DNA of 47,539 nt from NCBI GenBank assembly GCA_002382805.1, contig DGAD01000036.1, positions 1-47,539 of the forward strand, in the 5' to 3' direction. Under the pieces are notes generated by a model. It did no database searches. It worked only from the letters and a program-made list of their open reading frames with translations, and was not told the origin of the DNA. Source of the DNA: Clostridiales bacterium UBA4039. Lineage in GTDB: Bacteria > Bacillota > Clostridia > Lachnospirales > Vallitaleaceae. A program made the position numbers and the translations under genes. Each line of letters opens with the position of its first letter. Positions within the stretch are counted from its first letter, which is position 1. Shown piece after piece: positions 8,226 through 16,436 of this stretch.

Positions 8226-9287
8226 ATGAAAAGAAATCTAAAACAATATGTTGCAGTGCTACTTATCTTGATGTTTGCATTTACAGCATGTACATCACCA
8301 AGTACCACAGAGCAAACAGAGACTACAGCAAATACAGAAGCATCCACTAATACACAAGAACAGTCAAGTGCACAAGACACAGAAGATGCTACAAAATCAG
8401 ATGAGACGACGGATACAGAACAAGTGAATGAAATGCCTGAAAACACACGACCGGATACAGATCGTGCAGGTAACTCTATTACCCTTCCGGATAATATTGA
8501 GCGTGTCATATCTTTTGCACCATCCATGACCCAGGTCATCGAAGAACTTGGACTCATGGATAAACTTGTGGCAGTAGATACCCAGTCACCTAAATATGTT
8601 GACGGCGTCGATGAGTTACCACAGTTTAACATGATGACACCGGATATCGAAGCATTAGCAGCGCTTGAACCGGACGTGATGTTTGTCTCCGGAATGAGCT
8701 TAGCCAAAGGAGATAATCCTTTTGAGCAATTAGTTGAATTGGGAATCTGTATTATTATGATTCCATCAAGCACAAGTATTGAAGGCGTAAAAGAAGATAA
8801 TCAATTTATCGCCGATGTCATGGGAGCATCAGCAAAAGGCCAAGAAATTAATCGAAAAATGCAAGAGCGTATCGATGCCGTTGCCGCCATTGGAACTACT
8901 ATCGAAGATAAAAAAACAGTCATGTTTGAAATTGCAGCATTGCCAAATATCTATAGTTTTGGACAAGAGACATTTTTGCATGAGATGATTGAACTTATAG
9001 GTGCAAAGAATGCGTTTGCGGATGAAGAAAGTTGGATTTCAGTTTCAGAAGAAGCGGCAGTTGCAAAAAATCCAGATGTAATTTTAACGAATGTCAGTTA
9101 TATTGAAGACTCTGTAGGAGAAATTCTTGCAAGAACAGGCTGGGAAAATGTCAAAGCCGTCCAAGAAAAAAATGTGTATTATATTGATAACGGCAAGAGT
9201 AGTTTATCCAACCATCATATTGTAGAAGCTCTTGAAGAGATGGCAAAGGCAGTGTACCCTGATGAATATTCTGCACTTAGTGAATAA
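8226..9287 (+). CDS. btuF: Cobalamin/corrinoid ABC transporter substrate-binding lipoprotein
   Basis: Extracellular receptor of a BtuFCD-type importer. The lipoprotein signal ends FTAC, with Cys22 lipidated. A Thr/Ser/Glu-rich linker spans about residues 24-75 and tethers the binding domain to the membrane. The type III binding fold follows from about residue 80 (DRAGNSITLPDNIERVISFAPS). The family also covers iron-siderophore receptors; assignment to corrinoids rests on the B12 riboswitch upstream and cbiA downstream. AGAGGA precedes the ATG. 353 residues, slightly long because of the linker. The permease follows 29 nt later. Confidence 0.88.
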   Translation: MKRNLKQYVAVLLILMFAFTACTSPSTTEQTETTANTEASTNTQEQSSAQDTEDATKSDETTDTEQVNEMPENTRPDTDRAGNSITLPDNIERVISFAPSMTQVIEELGLMDKLVAVDTQSPKYVDGVDELPQFNMMTPDIEALAALEPDVMFVSGMSLAKGDNPFEQLVELGICIIMIPSSTSIEGVKEDNQFIADVMGASAKGQEINRKMQERIDAVAAIGTTIEDKKTVMFEIAALPNIYSFGQETFLHEMIELIGAKNAFADEESWISVSEEAAVAKNPDVILTNVSYIEDSVGEILARTGWENVKAVQEKNVYYIDNGKSSLSNHHIVEALEEMAKAVYPDEYSALSE

Positions 9288-9316
9288 GTGTATACAAAAG
9301 ATTGAAGTGATATTAT

Positions 9317-10351
9317 ATGAAAAAATTACAACTTAAGATAGGCATAACGTTATTGATATGTGTCATGGTATTGATTGTAGCGGTAGGGTTTGGAACCGTT
9401 AGGATAGAGCCTGCAAATATTTTTGCCATTTTTGGACATAAACTTTTTGCTTTGGAGCTTCCCAGTGAAATATCAGATAATATTGCTTCCATTTTTTGGA
9501 CAATGCGATTACCTAGAGCGATTGCTGCATTTTTAGTTGGAGCCGCGCTTGCAGTAACAGGAACTGTGATGCAATCGGTACTTAGAAACCCTCTAGCCTC
9601 ATCCTATACGCTGGGGGTATCTTCAGGTGCATCCCTTGGAGTAGCTCTCATGGTGGTGTTTGGAATCTCTTTGCCTTTTATAGGGAACTTCTCATTACCT
9701 ATGATTGGGTTTGTCTTTGGGTTGGGAACCGTTCTACTTGCAATGGCTATGGCGATGCAACTGGATAAAAATTTAGAAAATCAGACGATTATTCTCATTG
9801 GTATGGTCCTTTCACTTTTTGTAAGTTCCATGCTGACGATTCTTATTGTCTTGTCAAAAGAACACATGGAGCAGATTATTTTTTGGCAGATGGGAAGTTT
9901 TTCTGCGATTAAGTGGAGCCATGTACAAGTTCTTTTAATGATTATCATTCCGGGGATTTTATTTCTCATGTATTTTGCCCAAGAGATGGATATTATGACC
10001 TTTGGAGAAGAACAGGCTATTTCTGTAGGCATTGACATGCGACGCATGAAGATTATTCTTATCACAGCATCGGCACTGCTAACAGGAACAGCGGTTGCTT
10101 TTGTTGGCATCATTGGGTTTATCGATTTAATTGCACCGCATGTGGTGCGAAAAATATATGGCGCCTCACACCGTATTGTTGTACCTATGTCCGCGCTATT
10201 TGGAGGAGCATTTATGACCCTAGCAGACATGGTGTCACGAACGATTATATCACCTTCTGAACTTCCTATTGGTGCGGTGACAACTCTTATTGGAGCGCCC
10301 TTTTTTGCATACGTATACTTTAGCAAGAGGGGAGTGAAAAGACATGCTTAA
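9317..10351 (+). CDS. btuC: Cobalamin ABC transporter permease (FecCD/BtuC family)
   Basis: 344 residues with about ten hydrophobic helices. It carries FecCD landmarks: RLPRAIAAFLVGAALAVTGTVMQSVLRNPLASSYTLGVSSGAS split over residues 67-110, and the GIIGFIDLIAPHVVRKIYG coupling region near 270. It forms the homodimeric channel that takes corrinoid from the BtuF lipoprotein. The start has only a weak GAAGTGA ribosome binding site. The stop overlaps btuD by 8 nt, so translation is coupled. Substrate assignment comes from the operon. Confidence 0.9.
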   Translation: MKKLQLKIGITLLICVMVLIVAVGFGTVRIEPANIFAIFGHKLFALELPSEISDNIASIFWTMRLPRAIAAFLVGAALAVTGTVMQSVLRNPLASSYTLGVSSGASLGVALMVVFGISLPFIGNFSLPMIGFVFGLGTVLLAMAMAMQLDKNLENQTIILIGMVLSLFVSSMLTILIVLSKEHMEQIIFWQMGSFSAIKWSHVQVLLMIIIPGILFLMYFAQEMDIMTFGEEQAISVGIDMRRMKIILITASALLTGTAVAFVGIIGFIDLIAPHVVRKIYGASHRIVVPMSALFGGAFMTLADMVSRTIISPSELPIGAVTTLIGAPFFAYVYFSKRGVKRHA

Positions 10352-11117
10352 GCTTGAAAATGTTAGTGCTGGATATAATGGAACAGACGTGATTCATGAT
10401 ATCAGCTTTTGCTTGTCAGAAGGTGAAAGCTTATGTATTCTAGGTCCAAATAGTTGTGGAAAGACAACGCTACTTAGATCGATTGCCAAGTTAATTGAAT
10501 CAAACGGAGTGTTGGAATTGGATGGGCAATCGGTACATGCCATGCGTCGAAAAGATATTGCCAAGCGTGTAGCTGTGATGAGTCAAATTTCAAGAGTGAA
10601 CTTTCCATATTCAGTGTATGATACCATTATGATGGGGCGTTATCAGCACATCAAAAAGTCGATGTTTAAAACACCTGGAGAAAAAGATATTGCACTTGTT
10701 GAAGCGTGTATGAAAGAAGTCGAACTAACATCTATTCGAGATCAAATGATTGATTGTCTGTCAGGAGGACAACTACAACGGGTTTTTTTAGCCCATACAC
10801 TTGTTCAAGAGCCGCGTTTGATTTTATTAGATGAACCGACCAATCATTTAGATATGAAACATCAAGTGAGCTTAGTGAAGTATCTAAAAAAGTGGTCAAA
10901 AATAGATGGACATCAAGTGATAGGTGTTTTTCATGATATTAACCTGGCGATGCAACTTTCGGATAATCTTATGTTTATGAAAGAAGGGCGCATTAAAGGA
11001 ATCGGTCACAGTGATGATTTGATTACGACAGATTTTCTAAAAGATATCTATGATGTCGATATTGTTGATTACATGATTCAGTCATATAAACGGTGGGAAA
11101 AATTTAGCGGAAAATAA
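10344..11117 (+). CDS. btuD: Cobalamin ABC transporter ATP-binding protein
   Basis: 257-residue FecE/BtuD-type ATPase. Walker A is GPNSCGKTT (about residues 33-41), the signature LSGGQLQRVFLAH is near 139, Walker B is LILLDEPTNHLDM, and the switch His lies in GVFHDINLAMQ. An SD of the form GAGGGGAG precedes the ATG. It pairs with the overlapping btuC product. It is followed 12 nt later by the adenosyltransferase-like gene, so imported corrinoid is probably processed by the next two proteins. Confidence 0.92.
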   Translation: MLKLENVSAGYNGTDVIHDISFCLSEGESLCILGPNSCGKTTLLRSIAKLIESNGVLELDGQSVHAMRRKDIAKRVAVMSQISRVNFPYSVYDTIMMGRYQHIKKSMFKTPGEKDIALVEACMKEVELTSIRDQMIDCLSGGQLQRVFLAHTLVQEPRLILLDEPTNHLDMKHQVSLVKYLKKWSKIDGHQVIGVFHDINLAMQLSDNLMFMKEGRIKGIGHSDDLITTDFLKDIYDVDIVDYMIQSYKRWEKFSGK

Positions 11118-11129
11118 AGAGGTGAAAAT

Positions 11130-11660
11130 ATGAGTATTATTTATCGCAGTCCATTTGAAGCATATCCATTTTTATCAGACAAGGCAAGCGATCTCCGATG
11201 CGACTTTGAAATCTATACAGATAAAGTTGCTAGTATGACAGGGTTGCTTAGTGCACAGTGTCTTGAGCCGGAGATTCGAGATGAGCTGATTCAAATTGAA
11301 GAGCTTATATATCATAGCAATCCAACACTTCGAACGAAGCTTACCCTCACAGAAGACGAAGTGCTTTGGTTAAAAAATCGTGTGGACGATTGGCAAGCAA
11401 AAGTTCAAGGTCGCTGTCAGCAGTTTGTGCTACCTCGTGGGTCAAGACGAGCGGGACTTGCACATGTCTTGCGTGCAGAGGCAAAGGGCTTGGTACGTTT
11501 ATTGTATCGTTATCAAGAACAAGGGCATTTCGTTGACCCGTTGTTGATTGATTTTATGAATCTGCTTTCCGGTTATTTTTTTGCATTGGCATTACAGCTT
11601 AATGCACTAGACGGTATAGAGGAGATTCCATATATCAGTCGTAACTACCCAAAGCGGTAG
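11130..11660 (+). CDS. Divergent PduO-like cob(I)alamin adenosyltransferase domain protein
   Basis: 176 residues, mostly helical. The C-terminal half resembles PduO-type adenosyltransferases: QFVLPRGSRRAGLAHVLRAE at residues 98-117 matches the family's LPGGS-LHVAR region, and LIDFMNLLSGYFFALALQLN at 139-158 matches the conserved LNRLSDYLF helix. However, the N-terminal TKxGDxG ATP-binding segment is missing, and the second Arg of the RxxxR pair is Lys119. It could be an adenosyltransferase with altered ATP binding, or a corrinoid-binding chaperone. Position between btuD and cbiA supports a corrinoid role. SD AGAGGTG precedes the ATG. Confidence 0.65.
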   Translation: MSIIYRSPFEAYPFLSDKASDLRCDFEIYTDKVASMTGLLSAQCLEPEIRDELIQIEELIYHSNPTLRTKLTLTEDEVLWLKNRVDDWQAKVQGRCQQFVLPRGSRRAGLAHVLRAEAKGLVRLLYRYQEQGHFVDPLLIDFMNLLSGYFFALALQLNALDGIEEIPYISRNYPKR

Positions 11661-11668
11661 GTGGTTTT

Positions 11669-13054
11669 ATGAAGAGCATTTGTATTGCCGGAACCCAAAG
11701 CGGTTGTGGAAAAACAACAGTGACAATGGCTGTCTTAGGAGCCTTATCAAAAAAAATGTCCGTGCAGCCTTTTAAAGTAGGACCAGACTATATTGATCCC
11801 ATGTTTCATTCTTATATTACAGGGAAAAAGTGTCGTAATCTTGATTCTTACCTAATGGAACCTGTTCATATCAAGTATTTGTTTGAACATAATATGAAGG
11901 ATGCAGACATCGGCGTTATCGAAGGTGTAATGGGATTATTTGATGGGGCTGACATCGGAAGCGATATTGGAACGACGGCATCTATAGCCAAACTGACAAA
12001 GACTCCGGTGATTCTTGTTGTTGATGGCAGCAAGGTGGCAGCATCTATTGCAGCGACGGTTCAAGGATTTCAAAATTTTGATCCGAAACTTTCCATTGCA
12101 GGGATCATATGTAACAAGGTCGGCGGAGAAGGACATTATCAACTGCTAAAGGAAGCAATTGAATATTATTGTGATATGGAAGTGTTAGGTTATCTAAGTA
12201 AAGAGGCAAAAATAAATCTTCCAGAGCGCCATCTTGGGTTGGTCCCGACGGATGAGTTGGAGAACTTAGAAGCGCGATTTGAACACTTGGCGGATATAGC
12301 AAGTCAAACTATTGACCTGGAACGGTTGATTCAATTGGCCAAAGGGCAAGCTGTGCATACACCTCATACCATGCATACACCTCATGCTAAGAAAAAGAAG
12401 ATGCCTAAACTACGTATCGCCTATGCCAAAGATGAAGCTTTTCATTTTTACTATGAAGATAATTTGGATTTTTTTCGAGAACAAGGCGTAGAACTTATCT
12501 CTTTTAGCCCGATACATGATCAGGAACTACCTAAGGACATTCATGGACTGATTATTGGAGGTGGCTTTCCGGAAATATTTGCAGAAAAGCTTGCAAAAAA
12601 CAGCCAAATGAAACGTAGTTTACGTACGTTGCTACAATCGGGGCTACCTTATTATGCAGAATGTGGCGGATTGATGTATCTATGTGAAAAGCTCTATGAT
12701 CTTGAAGGCAAGGAGCATTCAATGGTCGGATGGTTTTATGGAGAGACATCGATGCAATCGACTCTGCAAAATTTTGGCTATGCTACATTGACCTTGGCTC
12801 GTGATTGTATCTTTGGTGAAGCAGGTGATAGTATAGCAGTTCATGAGTTTCACCGATCCAAGGCAAGGATTCAAGAAGAGAAAATCTATGCACTTCATAA
12901 GGAAAAAAAGGGAGCAATAACTCGACAATGGTCCTGTGGTTATGGGAAGGGGAATGGTGTTGCAGCTTATGCGCATATGCACTTTTATGCAAATCTAGAT
13001 TTTGCTGAAGCATTTATAAAAAGTTGCTTGCAATATAAAGAAAAAGTTTTATAA
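11669..13054 (+). CDS. cbiA: Cobyrinate a,c-diamide synthase
   Basis: ATP- and glutamine-dependent amidation of the a and c side chains of cobyrinic acid. The N-terminal dethiobiotin-synthetase-like domain has the P-loop GTQSGCGKTT (residues 8-17) and the family stretch KVGPDYIDPMFH. The C-terminal class I glutamine amidotransferase domain (about 245-461) has the nucleophile Cys in YAECGGLMYLC and a late HEFHRS motif. The inter-domain linker holds a short duplication: TGCATACACCTCAT at 12354-12367 and again at 12372-12385, giving HTPHTM-HTPHA before KKKK. 461 residues is normal. In a salvage operon without other cbi genes it may act on imported incomplete corrinoids, or the remaining pathway lies elsewhere. 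Confidence 0.93.
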   Translation: MKSICIAGTQSGCGKTTVTMAVLGALSKKMSVQPFKVGPDYIDPMFHSYITGKKCRNLDSYLMEPVHIKYLFEHNMKDADIGVIEGVMGLFDGADIGSDIGTTASIAKLTKTPVILVVDGSKVAASIAATVQGFQNFDPKLSIAGIICNKVGGEGHYQLLKEAIEYYCDMEVLGYLSKEAKINLPERHLGLVPTDELENLEARFEHLADIASQTIDLERLIQLAKGQAVHTPHTMHTPHAKKKKMPKLRIAYAKDEAFHFYYEDNLDFFREQGVELISFSPIHDQELPKDIHGLIIGGGFPEIFAEKLAKNSQMKRSLRTLLQSGLPYYAECGGLMYLCEKLYDLEGKEHSMVGWFYGETSMQSTLQNFGYATLTLARDCIFGEAGDSIAVHEFHRSKARIQEEKIYALHKEKKGAITRQWSCGYGKGNGVAAYAHMHFYANLDFAEAFIKSCLQYKEKVL

Positions 13055-13094
13055 TGAGTATACATTCTATTATGCGTAAAGACGCGGAGGTAAG

Positions 13095-13994
13095 ATGAAA
13101 GGTATTATTCTTTATAAAGTGAATCAAAATGAACTCAATGAAACCCATTATGAGACCCATCGATTTATTGAAGAGGCCGAAAAAATGGGCATTGAAATTG
13201 ACGTTATCAGTCCGGCACGTTTTGAGATTGTGGTTAACCAAGATGAGACGAATTCGATTTTCTTGGATGGACAACCGCTAAAACGTCCGGATTTTGTCAT
13301 ACCTAGAATGGGGTCGGGTACGACATATTTTGCGTTAGCACTCATTCGACAATTTGAGCGACTCCATATTCCCTGTATCAATGGAAGTACAGCGATTGAG
13401 CTGGTTAAGGATAAGCTTTTTTCCCAGCAGGTGCTGGCATATAGAAAGCTGCCCGTTCCAAAAACTATGCTCATGAAATTCCCGGTAGATATAGCGTTGA
13501 TTGAAGGGCAGTTTGGCTTTCCTTTAGTTGTAAAAACACTATCAGGTTCTCTTGGTCGAGGCGTTTTTATGTTAGACACTCGAAAACAAATGGAGGATTG
13601 GACGCGTATTGTAGAACTAGCCAATGTCAATATGAATATAATTGTTCAAGAGATGATTACAGATAGTAAAGGCAGAGACTTGCGAGTTTTTGTTGTAGGT
13701 AATCGTGTAGTTGGATGTATGATTCGTCGGGCAAAAGAAGATGATTTTCGTGCGAATTACTCTGCAGGTGGGACAGTGGAAAGCTATCCGGTATCCCCAT
13801 TAATTGAGCGAATAGCTCTTCAGGCGGCCAAGGTGCTAGGTCTTGATGTGGCAGGGGTTGATTTGTTGTTTGATGGTGATGGGTTTAAAATTTGTGAGGT
13901 CAATTCGTCGCCGATGTTTAAAGGACTTGAGTCATGTTCAGAGGTCAATATTCCGCAGGTGATTTTTGAGTATTTATTAAAGGAGCGCGTATGA
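13095..13994 (+). CDS. RimK-type ATP-grasp ligase
   Basis: 299 residues with full ATP-grasp layout. A preATP-grasp Rossmann-like domain covers about 1-105, ending in GSTAIELVKDKLFSQQ. ATP-binding Lys147 lies in LVVKTLSG, the glycine loop GSLGRGV spans 151-157, the substrate Arg is in DLRVFVVG (195-202), and the Mg ligands are E268 and N270 in CEVNSSP. Relatives (RimK, LysX, MptN, CofF) join an amino acid, often glutamate, to a carboxylate through an acyl-phosphate. The substrate here is unknown. GGAGGT precedes the ATG. It starts 40 nt after cbiA, so could be in the B12 operon, and overlaps the next gene by 4 nt (ATGA). Confidence 0.87.
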   Translation: MKGIILYKVNQNELNETHYETHRFIEEAEKMGIEIDVISPARFEIVVNQDETNSIFLDGQPLKRPDFVIPRMGSGTTYFALALIRQFERLHIPCINGSTAIELVKDKLFSQQVLAYRKLPVPKTMLMKFPVDIALIEGQFGFPLVVKTLSGSLGRGVFMLDTRKQMEDWTRIVELANVNMNIIVQEMITDSKGRDLRVFVVGNRVVGCMIRRAKEDDFRANYSAGGTVESYPVSPLIERIALQAAKVLGLDVAGVDLLFDGDGFKICEVNSSPMFKGLESCSEVNIPQVIFEYLLKERV

Positions 13995-15433
13995 AAATAG
14001 AATTGGAACGGCCGGCAAAATTAATGCAAGACTTGACCTTTAACATGGAAGAACATTATTACAATAAGGTGATTCATGCCCAAATTCATCAATCAGTCAA
14101 AGCTTTTTTTAATATGGATAAACAGCGGATTGTCGAACGGTTTTGCCATTTGAACCCAATGGTAGATAAAGAAGAGTTAATGCGCTGGCTCTTGTATCAG
14201 CCAAGACATATGCAATGGTCAGGAACGGATCTGTTTCATGTAGTTAATGAACAAGGTGCAAAGAAAATGGTGGTTATTGAAACAAATTCTTCACCTTCAG
14301 GTCAAAAATCCATGCCGCTTCTTAATGATACAGAGGAAAGAGGCGGATATTTAAGGTTAATGGAAAAATCGTTTTTGCCCTTTGTAAAAAGACAGAGGAC
14401 GATTCCGGGAAGCTATGCGGTAATATATGATAAAAACGAGATGGAAGCTTCAGGATATGCCAAAGTATTAGCTCAATTGGTGGCAGAAAAAGTATACCTT
14501 GTCCAATACTTTACAGAAGATAAAAATCCTTCCGTACGATTGATAGATGAAGTGATGCAAGTGCGAGATGCATCTGGAAATTGGCATGATATTAAAGCGG
14601 CATTTCGTTATGTAACTCAAAAACCATGGAATCGTATTCCGGTTAAATCAAAGACAGTGATATATAATCCAATTGTTGCCTGTCTTGCTGGTGGACGCAA
14701 TAAAAACATGGCGGCTAAAGCTTATGATGTGTTTAACGCTCAACTATCAGCTGCCCATTTGAAAGTATATAGTCCAGAGACCATTAATGATGTGAAACTT
14801 CGGGAAGTTCCCATTTGGGTGCATCGCTTTGGAGGTCATGCGGTCATCAAAAATCCGTATTCCAATGCAGGTCAAGGGGTGTACACGGTTACGTCAGAGC
14901 AAGAGTTAGAAGCATTTATGGCTGTTGAGCACGACTATGATGAATTTATTGTTCAGAGCCTTATTGGCAACTACCATTGGTCTACTGTTCATGGTGAGCA
15001 AAAGTATTATCATGTGGGTATGATGCCCAACAAGAAAAGTGAGATCTATGTAGCAGACCTTCGGATGATGATTGCATCCACCCAAGAAGGGTTTGAACCT
15101 ATGGCGATTTATGCTCGCCGAGCAGAAAAGCCACTTAAAGAAATTTTAGAACCATTTGAAAATTCCTGGGAAATCTTAGGGACGAACCTATCGGTGCGTA
15201 CCCAAGAAGGCTGGGACAGTGAGACGAAACGGCTCAAATTAATGGATAATAAAGACTTTAATACCCTGGGGTTATCGGTTGATAGTTTAGTCGAAGGATA
15301 TATTCAGTCGGTGCTGTCTACAATTGCTATTGATCAAATGGCGATTCGTTTAATCAGCAGCAAAAAAATGCTACGCAAAAAACTCTTTAGTGATCTGAAT
15401 CCAGATGCCGCGCTAATCAATGAAATTATTTGA
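13991..15433 (+). CDS. Putative circularly permuted ATP-grasp ligase, partner of the RimK-type enzyme
   Basis: 480 residues; I do not recognise a named family. Two ATP-grasp-like signatures appear in reversed order. An ExNSSP motif (VVIETNSSPSGQKS, residues 94-107) resembles the Mg-binding end of RimK enzymes but lies near the N-terminus. A nucleotide-loop-like VIKNPYSNAGQGVY (285-298), then DEFIVQSLIG and VADLRMMIAS, lie near the C-terminus. That order is the hallmark of circularly permuted ATP-grasp proteins. No signal peptide or membrane segment is seen. It is translationally coupled (ATGA) to the RimK-like gene with SD AAGGAG, so both products probably act on one molecule. Its 3' end overlaps the convergent AraC gene by 21 bp. 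Function unknown. Confidence 0.7.
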   Translation: MKIELERPAKLMQDLTFNMEEHYYNKVIHAQIHQSVKAFFNMDKQRIVERFCHLNPMVDKEELMRWLLYQPRHMQWSGTDLFHVVNEQGAKKMVVIETNSSPSGQKSMPLLNDTEERGGYLRLMEKSFLPFVKRQRTIPGSYAVIYDKNEMEASGYAKVLAQLVAEKVYLVQYFTEDKNPSVRLIDEVMQVRDASGNWHDIKAAFRYVTQKPWNRIPVKSKTVIYNPIVACLAGGRNKNMAAKAYDVFNAQLSAAHLKVYSPETINDVKLREVPIWVHRFGGHAVIKNPYSNAGQGVYTVTSEQELEAFMAVEHDYDEFIVQSLIGNYHWSTVHGEQKYYHVGMMPNKKSEIYVADLRMMIASTQEGFEPMAIYARRAEKPLKEILEPFENSWEILGTNLSVRTQEGWDSETKRLKLMDNKDFNTLGLSVDSLVEGYIQSVLSTIAIDQMAIRLISSKKMLRKKLFSDLNPDAALINEII

Positions 15434-16273
15434 TATATCTGTTTTGCGATATTTGGAAGGCGTTAATCCCACCTTTTTTTTAAAGGAAGTGCAAAAAGAA
15501 CTTTCACTTGAAAAGCCAATGTCAAAGGCAATAGATTTGACACTAAGCGTTGAGGTTTTTAAGAGGTATTTTGCCGTGTTGATACGTATATCAAGGATAT
15601 ATTCATGGGGCGTGTAGCCGGTTTCTTTTTTGAACAGACGGATAAAGTGATAGGGACTGATGAGTGCTTGACTTGCGAGGTGGTCAATGGATAAGGAGTG
15701 GTTAAAGTGTTCATGTATATAGACAACGATATCTTCAATACGTGATTGTTGAGGTATGGATTGAACTTGCGGGTGATTTAATAAAATAGACGTTAAGATA
15801 TCAGAGAGCCATTTAGACATTAAGGGCTCTCTGATTTTTTCTTTTTTTAAAAAGGCTTGATATATACTTGTCACTCGCTTAAGGACGGTATAGGAATCAG
15901 AGAGACTAAGTACACAAGGATGGCTTTCGTGGATTAAATCATAATAATGGGCAGCCATGGGACCATCAAAATGAATCCAAGTACATTCACATCCGACAGA
16001 AGTTATATATCCATGGGGGTTGTAGCAATTTATAAAAATAAAATCTCCGCTTTTTGCACTAGAGCGTGTACCATCATATTCGACGACCAGTTCGCCGTCG
16101 TGGACAGCAATCAGCAAAAAGCTGTCATAGGCGTTGCGATACAATTGATATCCGGGTTCATAAATAAAATGCCCGGTGCATATCGGATAAAAAAAGGTTT
16201 GCGTAGCCGTAATACTAGGTGAATAGATAAAATAGTTAGATTTTTGTGCAACATAGGGTTCATGGGACTTCAT
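15413..16273 (-). CDS. AraC family transcriptional regulator
   Basis: 286 residues. The N-terminal half is a cupin-like ligand-binding domain (ELVVEYDGTRSSAKSGDFIFINCYNPHGY), typical of AraC regulators of sugar metabolism. The C-terminal about 100 residues contain two helix-turn-helix units (LSIDHLASQALISPYHFIRLFKKETG, then SVKSIAFDIGFSSESSFCTSFKKKVG split by TPSKYRK). An upstream in-frame TTG is open to 16291, but GGAGG lies 6 nt upstream of the ATG at 16273, so I use that. It is divergent from the DUF5107/TPR gene, which it probably activates in response to a carbohydrate. Its stop lies inside the end of the convergent ligase gene. Confidence 0.9.
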   Translation of the reverse strand: MKSHEPYVAQKSNYFIYSPSITATQTFFYPICTGHFIYEPGYQLYRNAYDSFLLIAVHDGELVVEYDGTRSSAKSGDFIFINCYNPHGYITSVGCECTWIHFDGPMAAHYYDLIHESHPCVLSLSDSYTVLKRVTSIYQAFLKKEKIREPLMSKWLSDILTSILLNHPQVQSIPQQSRIEDIVVYIHEHFNHSLSIDHLASQALISPYHFIRLFKKETGYTPHEYILDIRINTAKYLLKTSTLSVKSIAFDIGFSSESSFCTSFKKKVGLTPSKYRKTDISNNFID

Positions 16274-16436
16274 AGTAGACCTCCAATACAATATAGAATC
16301 ATGGTAGCAAGACTTTCAGGAAAAATCAATAGCAATTTTTTGAAATGATTTCGCAAGTTCAAGTAATGAAAAAGTCTCGCAATAGGTTTAATATATGGAG
16401 TATATTAATCAATGTGTATTGGAAATGGAGGCAAAT
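16274..16436. promoter_or_regulatory. Divergent promoter region between AraC regulator and DUF5107/TPR gene
   Basis: 163 bp containing the starts of both transcripts. AGACTTT (16310-16316) and AAAGTCT (16371-16377) form a widely spaced inverted repeat that could be regulator half-sites. A TTTAAT/TAATAT -10-like sequence lies at 16387-16394 without a good -35, as expected for an activator-dependent promoter. Operator assignment is inference. Confidence 0.4.

Noticed and set aside
8147..8773. 208-codon open frame on the minus strand
   Set aside because: It lies antisense to btuF and is rich in Ser/Val/Cys as expected from reading a Thr/Ser/Glu-rich linker backwards. It has no ribosome binding site, and btuF is a clear lipoprotein gene.
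9781..10326. 181-codon minus-strand open frame
   Set aside because: Antisense shadow of btuC with no family motifs or start signal.
13148..13630. 160-codon minus-strand open frame
   Set aside because: Antisense to the RimK-type ligase, whose motifs are complete.
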